A stretch of DNA of 64,000 nt from Rusavskia elegans. Lineage: Eukaryota; Ascomycota; Lecanoromycetes; Teloschistales; Teloschistaceae. Made by a program: the position numbers and the translations under genes. Positions 12,901 to 24,180 of this stretch are shown here, piece by piece (positions within the stretch are counted from its first letter, which is position 1; every line of letters begins with the position of its first letter). Below the pieces are notes generated by a model. It saw nothing but the letters and a program-made list of their open reading frames with translations, ran no database searches and was not told the origin of the DNA. The stretch lies in NCBI GenBank assembly GCA_011316305.1, contig SAUG01000027.1, positions 1 through 64,000 of the forward strand. Direction: 5' to 3'.

Positions 12901-13146
12901 CGGCGTTACGTGCGCCGGCAAGGTGTCGGGTCTTGCGCAGAAAAACCGCTGGTTGAGAGAATGGATGTCGGCAAGAACGACAGTGGAACCAGAATAAAAG
13001 GCAAAGCATCGGGCATCGACAGCTGCACTCAAAGCATTGATCGAAAGGCCCGTTGAGCCGAGAACAGTTTCTAGGACAAGGGAGACGCCCATACCCTGGC
13101 TGCCACCTGCAATGATCTGAGACGGTGATGAATATTCACCTAGCAT
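9982..13146 (-). CDS. WD40 beta-propeller protein, WDR62/MABP1-like
   Basis: Three exons on the minus strand: 13146-12697, 12641-11533 and 11482-9982. They sum to 3060 nt and close in frame (1019 aa). Introns are 55 and 50 bp with GT/AG ends. Exon 1 has the first propeller blades (LVLETVLGSTG, FAFYSGSTVVLAD, SRNVTSIALSPSGKYLAVGE). The next exon starts VGYHPRILVFS and carries repeated WD blades. The third has RGHDGEM, SSGRDRTIQIF and STGGSDRTIMLWNL, followed by a low-complexity, Ser/Arg-rich C-terminal tail. The layout of a dozen or more WD repeats plus a disordered tail matches fungal relatives of animal WDR62/MAPKBP1, which act as scaffolds at spindle poles and in JNK signalling; the fungal role is not known to me. 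An additional upstream first exon is possible. An apparent stop at 11493 falls inside the second intron. Confidence 0.85.
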
Positions 13147-13607
13147 TACGCCTGACGTTCTGCACTAGTATTCATGAAACACCGTTCCAGAAGTCCTTGC
13201 ACGATCCTGCGGCAGACATATGGAAATACGGTCATCATTAAGTATCTGGTGACAGCGACAGCATGGGTCGTTTGTTTAGGGTTCAACGGGATCTGCATTC
13301 CGATGTGCACGTGCCATGTCTAAGCTCGCGCTCTCGCGTATGCTCGCGCTAAGCAGAATCGTAAATCGTTCGGACCCCCGACCTGGAAACTCGGCGGCTA
13401 TCCTTTCACCTTAACGGAGTGACCATCCGATACCTTGACTGCCAGCCAAATCGGATACCCATCAATACGTGAGATGATAGGCCTAGAGTCCGGAGTTTTC
13501 TGCTCAGGGCGAGCTATGCTAGTCGAAGAGACTTCTTCGATTGCTTTGACGCTTAGGTACTCGAGGCACCGTGTACCAAGGCTGGATGGCGTACTGTTCC
13601 GCTGGCT
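13147..13607. other. Intergenic, no gene seen
   Basis: About 460 bp between two minus-strand genes: promoter of the WD40 gene and 3' end of the MpaB-like gene. No repeat noted. Confidence 0.45.
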
Positions 13608-15555
13608 CTACCTTAGAGACACTGCGACCCCGTGCCAAGCCACGGCAATGAATCGCATCGCAATCCAAGTAATGCCCAGCATGCCGATGCAACCGAGTAA
13701 GAATGCTCGCAGATTTCGCTGTTCGATCCCGCCTCTTTTCGGAACAGAACGACGACCCTTCTCAGCTTTGGTGGTTTTCGATAGATTAGGGATGTACTTA
13801 AAGCTGTGGTGAAGAACAGTCTTATTAGAGACAACACAGATACTATGGCGTTTTTGCTTACTCAAAGACCGTTTCTTGGCCGAGACCTTGCTTGTCCTCT
13901 ACTATGACTGACCACATAATCCGCCGAAATACCTGAAGTCATCGTTAAGCTCTTGACGGGAGATCAGGGTGGGTCATAACTTACCGCGATTTTACGCCGG
14001 TCCAGTATTGGAATGGTGCGATACGTGTAGCAGATGGCCATGAAGAAAAACACCTGGCCGGCCATCAACATCCAGTGATAGAGACTAGGCCGGCCAAGTC
14101 CAAGCTCATCACAAAGTTCATTCCCGTTAAGCCACTGGTACACCATGCGACATTAGCGAAATGCCTGTGCCAGCCATACGATGATATTCCCAACGCGCTG
14201 GCGGAGCCTTCGATCTGGGTGTCAATCCAGGCTTCGAGAACCCTTTGTACCGAGTGAGGGGATGGCACTCCGCCTGCCGTACATTGAGGTTTTACGCAAT
14301 TACAACCAGAATGGAACGCACTTACTCGACAATTGGCCTCGAGGAACGAGCGTGAAGCAAAGGTAGGTGGTTGACCTTCGAGGCTATTCAATATGTTGTT
14401 CGCCAGTATTCGTGAAGTAGCGGAAGGACTGATCTCGTCTCGGAGCAGAGTCTCCATCACCATCTTCGCCCTTTCAGGGGTCTCGAAGAATTCGTGAGGA
14501 GTGCCAGTCAGATAGGCAATATAGCGGTACAAAGCGATGTAGTCTTCGATCTCTTTCCGCTATGACGGTTCAGCGACTCATAGGAACCCATCATAGCTAT
14601 TACATACTCTTAGCCAGATACCCTGTCGTGGAAAGCTCAGCCAGATCAGCGTAGCGCTAAACGTTCCAATGGTCGCTACGCAATCCAAATCATTGATCGG
14701 CACCCCATTCGCATGAATAGAGTAATACGCCGGCTTCTCCTGGGCCAACTTAACTATTCTTTGGCGAACGGCCGCATGAAGTAAGCGGACCCTGATTGAT
14801 GAAGCATGACCAGCCCCTCCAGGCTGGATACTTCGCAGGTCTCGGGTACATTGCAAGATATGCTGTGTCGTTTCACTAATGAGCCGTGTTAGGAACATCT
14901 ACACGCATTGGGGGAACAACAAACAAGAGACGGTGCCGTGCTACGTTCGTGGAAAACCCTCCTTGGGTGGTTCGTTAGTTCGGAAAGCTCGGAAGGGACG
15001 TAGCTACGACGTACCCGTGCGAGTGAGAGTTTCAACGACTCTCGTCGCCCCCTACACAGATAGTCAGCGTGAAGAAAAACACGGCTAGAAGGATGGTCGT
15101 TTAACCATGCCGCCCAAAAGACTCTGGAAAGCTAGTCCTGTTAACGCGGGTCCACCATAACGATAGAAAACCTCTTGGCCCCTTTCGATCTGCTCCCAAC
15201 ACACCCACGAAGGGATTGCGTTTGACTCTGCCCAGAGTCGCCCCAGTACTTCATCCTGTGAGGCATGGTCACGGAGGAGGGTATACAAATCCCTCTTGGG
15301 CGGTTGAGGCGATGGTGATTGTCGAACACTATGACCTGCCAGATTCTCGGACGCCTCAAATGACTGTCGTATGCTTGCTTGTGGTGGACAAAGGACATTC
15401 AGGCGATTCAATGCCATCTCTCCTAGATGATCGAATTCCATTTTCATGTTGGCAGTGTCATCTTTGGTGAGGTGCTGAGGGGTCACAAGAAATGTGTAGC
15501 CGTACTTAGTGCATGTATTTGGCTTCTTCCTGCAAAAAAGCCACTGCCATGCCAT
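13608..15555 (-). CDS. MpaB-like (DUF2236) oxygenase, possible frameshift
   Basis: Multi-exon minus gene. The family (ER-bound oxygenase MpaB / rubber oxygenase Lcp catalytic domain) comprises haem-type oxygenases; in mycophenolate biosynthesis MpaB cleaves the farnesyl side chain. Readable blocks: YGYTFLVTPQHLTK, GQEVFYRYGGPALTGLAFQSLLGG, RVVETLTRTGGFSTNVA, ETTQHILQCTRDL, GGAGHASSIRVRLLHAAVR, GVPINDLDCVATIGTFSATLIWL, EIEDYIALYRYIAYLTGTP, RSFLEANCR, WLNGNELCDELGLGRPSLYHW, VFFFMAICYTYRTIPILDRRKIA. Near the C-terminus comes a transmembrane-like stretch (RAFLLGCIGMLGITWIAMRF), consistent with ER anchoring. Introns after 15106, 15015, 14925 and 14608 and the later ones have GT/AG ends. At the first junction the phases disagree by one base at a run of five C (15048-15052, plus strand): either a homopolymer error or a real lesion. 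No secondary-metabolite cluster surrounds it, so its substrate is unknown. Confidence 0.8.
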
Positions 15556-16293
15556 CGGGCGTGCTGCTATCTAAATGCAGGCAATCGGTAGAGTGAGCCC
15601 TAAGAAGACTACAGACTCAAGCAGAACCCGGTGCTTGATCGGATTTCCAAATAGCCATCGTTCCGATAGACGAGAGTAATCGAGCTCTCGCTTTGAGTTA
15701 GTTTTATACAGGATGTCGCTCTATAGTTGGATCAACGCCAGTAAGAAATGAACGAGGGGTAACAGATTGAGAAGATAAGAAGGGAAGCGTGACAGGTCAC
15801 TCCATCAAACAAAGCACAAGATGATCGCGAGCCGAAAACAACAAGTTAGTGGAGAAGCAGTAACGTTGTGGCTGCTATACCGTCGATTGCACGAAACAGG
15901 GACTCAAGGTAGAAAATAATAGTCCGTACTTGAGCGTCATGCACTCGTCATAGATCGTCACCAGTCAAAAGTTCCGCGTGACCGTTGAGATCGATTTGAA
16001 AGCTGCCTGACACGCGAAGGGAGGTTTTTTGTTAGATATAATACTTGGTATCTGCACTGTATCAAGAGGCCATCACTAAAACTTCTCGCATCGACCGTTG
16101 CCACAGCTCGTACTTCAAAGAGGTTGTTTGCACACAGTATTATTATTTCCCTATGACCACTCAACGCTAGCCGGGAAACAGGTTGTGAAATCCCGTCGAC
16201 GCGGAATCTTTCACGCGCTGGATTTGACATCATGTCGGAGAACGCCATCTTGTGCATCGACAACGGCTTGACGATAGGCAAACTGTGTCACTG
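15556..16293. other. Divergent intergenic region between MpaB-like gene and RRG9
   Basis: About 740 bp holding both promoters. A 107-codon minus frame (15958-16281) overlaps the RRG9 start region and shows no features; I treat it as chance. Confidence 0.5.
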
Positions 16294-17454
16294 ATGCCAT
16301 GCCCAGCTTACCGCAATGTCACTCGGCGAGTAACGCCTAGTGTCTTGACTCATTATATTCATACGGCCCCCCCATTCATTCATCGCTTCAGTGGCATCAC
16401 CTTTCAGCAGCAGCAACTCCATGTCTCTGCCTATCCTCAACTGCAAGCATCATGCAGATTTCAGGAATCTCTAGAGCAGTCTGGTCACAGAAGCGAAACA
16501 ATCGGGAACCTTGACGACGTGTATTTGCCCTTTGATCGACCTGGTTGTGCTACTCAACACTTGGGGAACAGCTCGCCCATAGTTGAAAAACAAAAGTCCG
16601 TGGAACAGTATGAAGGTGGTTATATCTCGGAACATAGCAAATCCTCAATACCTCCAAGGGGAAGGATCTACAGCTATACAAAAATGAATCGATATTCAAC
16701 TCCTCCAGCCGAAAAATCGGAAGCAGGCCCCGGCCCCGGCTGCATGGCTAAAACATACATACCCGGCACAGTCCCTCATGACACCTTACCACCTCCATCA
16801 ATCGCTATGCATCCATCTGACAGCGAGTCCAAGTTACGCACATTCGACAAAGCGAAGTCCAGGAAGCGCGGATCAGGGCCGATTCAGAAAAGAGCTCGAT
16901 CAAACGCGAAGTCTTCAAACCGGGATGGGCTCAAACGCCCTGCCTCAAAACGTGAAAGATGGCAGGTTCAAAAGGATGCAATATCATCGAAATTTGGCTC
17001 CGCAGGCTGGACTCCAAGAAAGCGCCTGTCTCCGGATGCTCTCGAAGGCATACGGGCTCTTCACGCCCAGTTTCCAGACAAGTTTAGTACGCCTGTGCTT
17101 GCAAATCAATTCGAAGTGTCGGCGGAAGCGATACGCCGGATCCTGAAGAGTAAATGGCGCCCAAGCGACGAAGAAGCCACAAATCGAAGGCAACGATGGG
17201 ACAAGAGGGGCGAACGCATCTGGGGTCAAATGGTTGCTTTAGGCGTCAAGCCACCAAAGAAATGGAGAGAAGTGAGTCATGGTCATTCGTTGCTTCGATT
17301 GTTGCACGCGCTGGTCCGTTCCATGATATTTGGGTCCCTTGGTCCATGTCACCAGCTATCTCAATTTTAGACTGCAATTGCTGATCCGAATGTGTACCAG
17401 ATGGGTGTAGGTCGCACCACTGAAGATGGGAATAGTATGGAAAAGCATGAGTGA
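16294..17454 (+). CDS. RRG9: Required for respiratory growth protein 9 (neugrin-related, mitochondrial)
   Basis: Two exons, 16294-17271 and 17371-17454, with a 99-bp GT/AG intron and phase 0 on both sides (353 aa). The N-terminus is basic and lacks acidic residues (MPCPAYRNVTRRVTPSVL), typical of a mitochondrial presequence. An in-frame ATG at 16252 exists but adds acidic residues, so 16294 is preferred. A long low-complexity middle leads to the conserved RRG9/neugrin block: REsidues WQVQKDAISSKFG, GWTPRKRLSPDALEGIRALH, STPVLANQFEVSAEAIRRIL and GERIWGQM..GVKPPKKWRE. The last exon adds a short polar tail. In yeast Rrg9 is needed for mitochondrial genome maintenance and respiration; animal neugrin binds 16S mt-rRNA. 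RGP1 follows on the same strand after about 370 bp. Confidence 0.9.
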
Positions 17455-17820
17455 CGGTGGTCAGCATTATGCAAAAGCGAGGGGATAAATCACTTACAAC
17501 GTATCGCTTGATATCACTGGTCTGTTTGGTAGCCTGCCTATTATGTCATTTGCCATGGAGGGGGAACAAAGGATTACTCCGTTATCCAACCCCAACGAAT
17601 TGAATGTATCTATGGCAGCTCGCTCGACGTGTTCAACACGCAATAGATGAAACGATCGCCGCTGCGTGAATGCAAGAGAATAGCGAATAATGATTGGAGA
17701 CTCGCCGCTTCCACGACCGCCTTTACCCGGAGACCTTCTGCGTTGTTATCCTAATGTCTGTCGCTGTCGCTCGACCTTCCGGCAGAAAGCGCCGAATGCA
17801 ACCTCCTTCTCTCGAATAGG
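17455..17820. other. Intergenic, RGP1 promoter region
   Basis: About 366 bp between two plus genes; nothing else visible. Confidence 0.5.
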
Positions 17821-20323
17821 ATGTCCAATATTCAGTTATCGGTAGAATGGGACAAGACAGCAGTCTATGCGGGAGAAAATGTCGACTGTGTAATCACCTT
17901 CAAGAACGTCGCTCAACCACCCATTCGACAACAGACTGCCAGTCAGACCAACAGTCATAACAGTCCCCGCGAGCGATGGAAGGATAACACCGCTGCCCAC
18001 GTGCGGCAACAGAATCTCGGTCATTCACCTCGCTACAGCTCATCTATAAGTGTGCGCAAAAAGCATCGAAAGGCAATCTCTCACGATCCTACATGGAGCA
18101 CCGTTCCAGCTTCCCCCAAGGCTCAAAGAGGAAAAGAAGCGCACGACGAACAGAATACAACAGGCCGAAAGCACAGACGGTCTGTCTCGATAGTATCGTT
18201 GGGTGGCGAAAAGTCTTCATCTGAGACCCCATTCCAGACGATATCGATGTCCATACGACCCGGCAAGGGTCACAGCCGAGCAGCAAGCTTGCAAGATCTT
18301 TCTGAGAAGACATCGGCATTGGACCATGGCCCAAGCTCTATTGTTCATAGCAAAGGTTACGGTCCGACTCACACGAAAGATTATAGCCAGACACAGAACG
18401 ACGACGGCTTCTCCACGCAACCCGCACTATCGAGATCTTCCTCTTCTCCTATGGTCAAGGAAAAGTTGTCTCCCCGAAAGTTGTGTACTCAAGACAAAAT
18501 AGCCGCCGTACCGATATTAAAACCACAGAAGCAAACGGCTGTTCCGGATGGTATAAGCTCCACGAGAAACCCTATTTTACTTGGTCGGTCAGACTCAGCC
18601 GAGGGCTTTAATATAAGCATGGCTCAGACGCAGTTCACAAGACAAGATCCGCCTCGGGGGAAATTGCCAGGCATCATGTCCCCTACAAATAACGACGACA
18701 CCCCTAGAAGCAGCACCGATCTCGACTCATTCGGTAGCAATTCCTCCGATACAATGGCCTCCGAATACGTGATTCAAGAGCATAGCCGCTTCCTGCGTCA
18801 TCGCGGCTCGATGCGACAGCAATCCCATCATGCTTCCGTTGAGGCCAGCCAAGTCCCTGAGACTTTAATGATGGGGTATGGCAATATTGTGGGTTCTTTT
18901 TATCTGGACCCTTCGTTAGTTGATGCAAGTTGTTTTGACGAGGTCAAGAGAAAAGCGGTAGTTGGCAATGAGGGCGGTGGAGGCGTCGTTCGAGCCGAGT
19001 CCAACAAACGTCAAAGCGGTTTGCTGGGATCTCTAGGTTGGAACACTATAGGAGAGTCCCTCGAAGGTCTACTTGGCAAACGTGAGGTGAGCAGTATCAA
19101 GGAGGCAACGAATGCTAGTGCAGCAAAGTGGATGCCGATATTATCGACTCCTCAGTCACTACTATTCGTTGACTTACGACTTAAGCCTGGCCAGAGTCAA
19201 AGCTATTCGTACAGCTTTCGATTACCTGCAGGTATTCCCCCTAGCTACCGTGGCAAAGCCGTCAGGTTTTCCTACAATATCGTCATCGGCGTGCAGAGAG
19301 CGACACGGTCCAGGCAACGACATATCGTGCGGCGAATTGATTTTCCGTTCCGGGTCCTCCCATGTGTCAATAGTAAGGAAAGGATCTCCTGGATCTGGGC
19401 ATCGTTAACTTTGTACAGACCGCGGCGAAACCATGGGCCACGATCTTATGTCACCGCATGTTATGCTTCATAACGAACCGTTGATTTTAGCGCTTAACAA
19501 AGACGAAGATAGGGGCCCTTTCTCTACGGGGAAGTCGATGCAGATTACGGATCCGTCTGCCGAGGACGAATTTCTCTCCTATATGAGGCAGCTTCTAGAT
19601 ACTTCTTGTCGAGACTCGAGCATGGGGCTTCTGTCTCCCTCTGAGACCCCAGCCAGATCTCCCCTGGATGTTAGAACCGAAGCTACGACGATGGAGGGTG
19701 CTATTTCCTTTGTCATCCAGCAAAGCAACTCTGTCATGCCTTCGAAGCTTAGTGCCAATCGTTTCGAGATCACACGGAGTGGCCTCCGAGTGGCTATGAT
19801 CACGCTCGCCCGTCCGGCATACCGTCTGGGCGAGATTGTCCCAGTAGTCGTTGATCTCCATGCTTCCAAATTTCAATGCTTTTCACTACGAGCCACACTG
19901 GAAACGTCGGAACACCTCGATCCCGCTGTAGCGCTACGTTCTCCGGCCAGTCTCTTACGTGCCTCACGCAGGATCTATGCAACGCAGCATGAAACCACGA
20001 CATCCGCTGATAGGGTATTTTTCAACCTCGCCGTCCCAAGTAATTCGACGCCCGAGTTCGTTACCTCTGCAGTCAGTCTTCAATGGAGGCTGCGATTCGA
20101 ATTTGTCACCAGCAAGCAAGCCGACCGAGGGACAGTCGGGCACGGAGCGATCCCTGATATCCTAGAGGATGTCGCCGAAGACGAACGGGGAACTGTATCC
20201 GTCGCGGTAGAAGCAATGCCGTGTGAGACGTTCGAAGTTACTCTGCCATTACAGATTTACGGCGGCATCAGTCAGCTCGAGGAAGGCTACTTACAAAGTC
20301 GCCAATGGTTCGATGTAGCATAG
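17821..20323 (+). CDS. RGP1: Rgp1-like subunit of the Ric1-Rgp1 Rab6/Ypt6 exchange factor
   Basis: Two exons, 17821-19372 and 19419-20323, with a 46-bp intron. They total 2457 nt in frame (818 aa). The protein starts MSNIQLSVEWDKTAVYAGEN followed by VDCVITFKNVAQ, the typical arrestin-like Rgp1 N-terminus. A long serine-rich insert follows, then DTMASEYV, LMMGYGNIVGSFYLD, GLLGSLGWNTIGESLEGLLG, ISTPQSLLFVDL and LKPGQSQSYSYSFRLP. After the intron come RGETMGHDLMSPHVML, the second half of the domain (RFEITRSGLRVAMITL, PVVVDLHASKFQCFSL) and the C-terminal LQIYGG. With Ric1, Rgp1 activates the Golgi GTPase Ypt6/Rab6 for retrograde endosome-to-Golgi traffic. Length is within the range of filamentous fungal homologues, which are longer than yeast Rgp1 because of the disordered insert. 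Confidence 0.92.
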
Positions 20324-21508
20324 ACTTGAGCAAACTACGGCCCTTGACCGCGCCAATCGTTCCCAAATCCTGAAGGATAACGGCATTGGGACCTGGGCTC
20401 ATTTGATAGCTCGTCGAGAGTGATTGGCATTCATCAAGTTTGGGCCGTGGTCTGCTAATTTTGCTTCTGCATCAGATGCTAAACCTCAGCCAAGCACACT
20501 TGACGATGAGATCCAGTCTTGATCCGGATGTCCACAACTGCCAGCAAGCCTTCAACTTCAGTCTACTCGTAGAGCATCTGTTTCTTCAGGCTGAGGAGTT
20601 CCAGGTCGGGTTCAGAGAATTAGAAGACAACAGCAATCGCTACGTACACACTTGGACTTTTGCATGTTCGGCCAACGATGACAGCTCTCCGTCCAACGGA
20701 CGCAGCAACTTTCGTTGCGGCGAAGGCTGCAAATCAGTAAACTGACCGCATCCAAGCGTTCAACAAAGGACTCAGAGAAATTGGGCCGTTGCTTCGCATC
20801 CCCATACTGCAGTCGTCTTCTCGTTTGCGTGAGGCCCAAAAGTCAAATTGGTTCCTAACCAGGTTAGCGTATGTAGATCCATACATCAAATTCTGGCCGG
20901 GAAACCTGCGTTTTTACCTCTAAATTTCGACCTATATCTCGCACGAAATAAGACGAAATAAATACGCAGCAAGTAGCATTCGTTTGTAAGCTTAATTCAG
21001 GCTAAGCTAAACCCCTTTTAGATTTAAACAAATACTGATCGGCCAATCCCAGGGTGCCTAAATAACTTCCACGAGAGCCATCGCGCGCCTCCTCGTTAAG
21101 ACCCCTTCCTAGCTATTTGATTGGTGGGTATACCCTTCTTGGCATGCCAAGAGATTAGACTTTTGGGCCTCACGAGTAAAGTCGCAGGGGTTGTCATCGC
21201 TTATGTAATCAAAGCTCGCGTTTACTCGTTGCTATGTGAGGGAACCTCGGTGTTTACACACGCATGGAACTAATAATCTCGAGCTTTCAATGAGCAGTAC
21301 ACCATCAGCCACGGGCCCGCACCCAGATACTGATATGCTTCTGAGAGCAGCATCATAATTCGAAACGGTCTCGGACACGAGAAAATGACATCCTTCCTCA
21401 CCACCATGTTCGTACCCGCCGTTCCTTTCCAACAAGCCTGCAAAGCCTTGCCCTTATTCAAACCCCTTCACTGCGTGGCGTGACTACCTAGCATCATCCA
21501 AATCAATC
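20324..21508. other. Intergenic, no supported gene
   Basis: About 1.2 kb. A 101-codon plus frame at 20440-20745 has no recognisable domain. The stretch 20870-21130 is slightly AT-rich. The end contains the MOB1 promoter. Confidence 0.45.
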
Positions 21509-22385
21509 ATGTCACTATCACACCTGTTCTCACGGCAGCGACCATCAAAGGACATTGCTCACTGCATGACAATCTAGCAACGCTCGAGCGAGAGGTCAAT
21601 TCAAGCCTCGCAACGCCAATAAGGGCACCAGCAGCTATCAACTGCGCCAATTTGCCGAAGCAACACTCGGAAGTGGTAGTCTGAGAAAAGCCGTCAAACT
21701 GCCCGAAGGCGAGGATCTTAGCGAGTGGCTAGCAGTAAATGGTAGGTGAAAATCCGTGGGTTAGCTCGACGGTCAACAGAACAACTTCTGACTTTTCTCA
21801 CGCAGTCGTCGACTTTTACAATCAGATCAACCTTCTCTATGGATCCATTACCGAATTCTGCTCCCCTCAATCTTGCCCAGAGATGAAAGCGACCGATGAG
21901 TACGATTGTCTCTGGCTTCTTACTCGCGGCATAGGTCAATGACTCCATACAGATTTGAGTATCTTTGGCAGGATACCGAGAACTACAAACGGCCCACCAA
22001 GATGCCCGCCCCGGAATATATTGAGCACTTGATGGCGTGGGTGCAGGGGAACATCGACAACGAGGCCATGTTCCCCAGCCGGATTGGTACGTCACATTGC
22101 TGGCTGCCAGATTCGCACGGCCAAGACTGATTGCAGACTTTAGGCGTGCCTTTCCCGAAGACGTTCCCACCCCTGATCCGGCAGCTGTTCAAGCGACTTT
22201 ATCGGGTCTACGCGCATATCTACTGCCATCACTATCCTGTCATCATTCAACTCGGACTGGAGCCACACCTCAATACCAGCTTCAAACACTATGTCTTGTT
22301 CATCGACGAGCATAGCCTCGCGAGTGGCAAGGACTTTTGGGGTCCGTTGGGGGACCTAGTGGACAATATGCTGCGAAGCGATTGA
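21509..22385 (+). CDS. MOB1: Mob1-like activator of NDR/LATS-type kinases
   Basis: Five exons: 21509-21525, 21578-21741, 21806-21899, 21953-22086 and 22144-22385. They sum to 651 nt (216 aa), the usual Mob1 size. Blocks: [136 protein letters not shown]. The zinc ligands are visible as C-x4-C (CSPQSC) and the His pair in HIYCHH. Mob1 binds and activates Dbf2/Sid2 kinases in the mitotic exit / septation initiation network. The 17-nt first exon rests on a weak donor (GTTCTC) but gives the right phase and a family-like [14 protein letters not shown] start; the first six residues are therefore tentative. Confidence 0.92.
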
Positions 22386-23016
22386 CGATCCGATGGACAT
22401 CGACTTGTCTCCCAATTCCACGAGACAGGCGCATGTGACCGATGATGTTCACGACTTATACGAGGTGGTCTGGAGTAACCACAACCAAGATTGAGATCGA
22501 GCGGAAGGCTTCGAGGGTATGCACATTTTACGGAGACTTTGCAGAGAGCACGGCTGTCGACCATGGTCGGCGTGACCTTGTGCTAAAAGGCGTAACAAGC
22601 CTCTCCAGAGCTATGACAGCCTCGATCGGTCCTTTGCCACACAAGGCCGTCGAGTGGATCAATGAGGGTACATGACAGTTGGAGAGTTGATGCTTTCGGC
22701 ACATTGGGCCCCGTCGCTGAACTGTTTGCAACGATATCCTACCGTAGCTTTCCGCGACGACTATATGCCCATCGAATAGTAGCATTTCTATGTACTTCAC
22801 AATATGATCATTGCCCCGAAGCGCACAACGTACCTCGATGACGGATAAATGACGCCCTAAGGTTTCTACCTGACTTAGGTTCCTTAGAATATACGAGTAA
22901 AAGCCATCAGGTACCTGCCTTATCATTTATGCCATCACCTCAACGTACTAGCAACATAGTGGAATGGCGCGATCCGCAATAATAACAGTAGTACAATTTA
23001 TATGACTAAAGTCTAG
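22386..23016. other. Gene-island edge, no supported gene
   Basis: MOB1 3' region and transition into the AT-rich block. A 132-codon minus frame (22528-22926) has no features I can support. Confidence 0.4.
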
Positions 23017-23018
23017 TA

Positions 23019-23135
23019 TCCCAGATTAAATAAACCTGGTTAGTTAGAGTTTTACGCGAGCCCTACTAAATTTATATATAAATCTTATAACTTTTTAATA
23101 TTATATAACCTTTCGATTTCTACTACTATTATAAT
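23019..23135 (+). repeat. Left terminal inverted repeat of the Tc1/mariner-like element
   Basis: Matches the reverse complement of 27229-27345 with roughly ten differences, mostly C-to-T or G-to-A. This end is more RIP-mutated than the right end (TTAGTTAG against TCAGTCAG). Confidence 0.8.
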
Positions 23136-23149
23136 TTCTACGTATATAT

Positions 23150-24180
23150 CTAAATTAAATATTTTAAAACCTTATATATATACGCGCCCTATAATTTATA
23201 ATAAAGCTTTTACTAATAGTTTTTAGCGTAATACCGGTAGCTATAACTTTCGAATAGAAAAAAAAATATTATAATATTTCGCTAATAATCTTTACCTTTC
23301 TACTATTATTTACTTCGAGCAATATAGCGAACAGTAGATATATCGTATTAAAAATAATATTATAACTTTCGGATTTTATATACCGGATTTTAATATTATA
23401 TACTAGAGACCTCCGATTAAATTTATCGATAATATTAAAAATAGATTAATTAAATATCTTATTAAAATTCTATAGTTTTATTTTAATAAAATAATAGAGT
23501 AGATTTTTAATAGATATAATAAAATCTTTTCTACTATACGTATCTACTAGATACTAAAAATATTAAAAATTTCGAAGAAATCGCTATAAATTTAGATAAA
23601 AAAGAGATCCTAGAATCTTCGTAATACTTTTATATTAGAAATTTCGGAGTACTACTACTAGCAGTTTATTTATATTAACGAGAGCGCTGCTAATAAATAT
23701 ACTATCTATTATAAACGAAAATAATTTATTTTCGAAATTAAATCTATTATATAGAGATTTTTCTAATATAATAAAAGATTTAGTATCTATCTAGTATATT
23801 ATTCCGATAGGATACTAAATTATATAATCTATAAAAATACGATTAAAAACTTTTAGTTTAAATAATTTTTTAGAAAGAATATTCTTTCTAAATATAATTT
23901 CTTTTCTAGTTTAAAATTAGTAATTATTATAGATAATTACTTAGTATATATAAATAAAAGAATTAAAATCTTCTATAATAGTTTCGGGGTTAAAATTCTA
24001 TATCTACCGCTTTATTCGTCTAATTATAATTCTATTAAAAAATTTTTTTCGGTTTTAAAAATTTAGTTAAAAAAAATTTTATAAAGATTTTAACTATATA
24101 AACTTCCGAAACTTTTTTAAAATAAATATTAAAGTCTATAATAATAATTAAAACGCGATAGAATATTTCTAATATTTAAA
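23150..24180 (+). pseudogene. Tc1/mariner DDE transposase relic
   Basis: No long open frame survives, but translation through the stops near 23920-24070 gives IIIDNYLVYI, then GVKILYLPLYSSNYNSIKKFFSVLK. This matches the DDE superfamily pattern of a D-N catalytic motif followed by YLPPYSPDLNPIE. Catalytic positions show the S/P and E-to-K changes expected from C-to-T and G-to-A mutation. The frame start is not defined. Confidence 0.65.

Noticed and set aside
13608..15555. Secondary-metabolite gene cluster around the MpaB-like oxygenase
   Set aside because: Neighbours are WD40, RRG9 and RGP1 genes; no polyketide, peptide or terpene synthase is in the window.
15958..16281. 107-codon minus frame as a gene
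   Set aside because: Overlaps the RRG9 promoter and start region, and has no domain or splice partner.
20440..20745. 101-codon plus frame as a gene
   Set aside because: No recognisable features; length is within chance expectation at this base composition.
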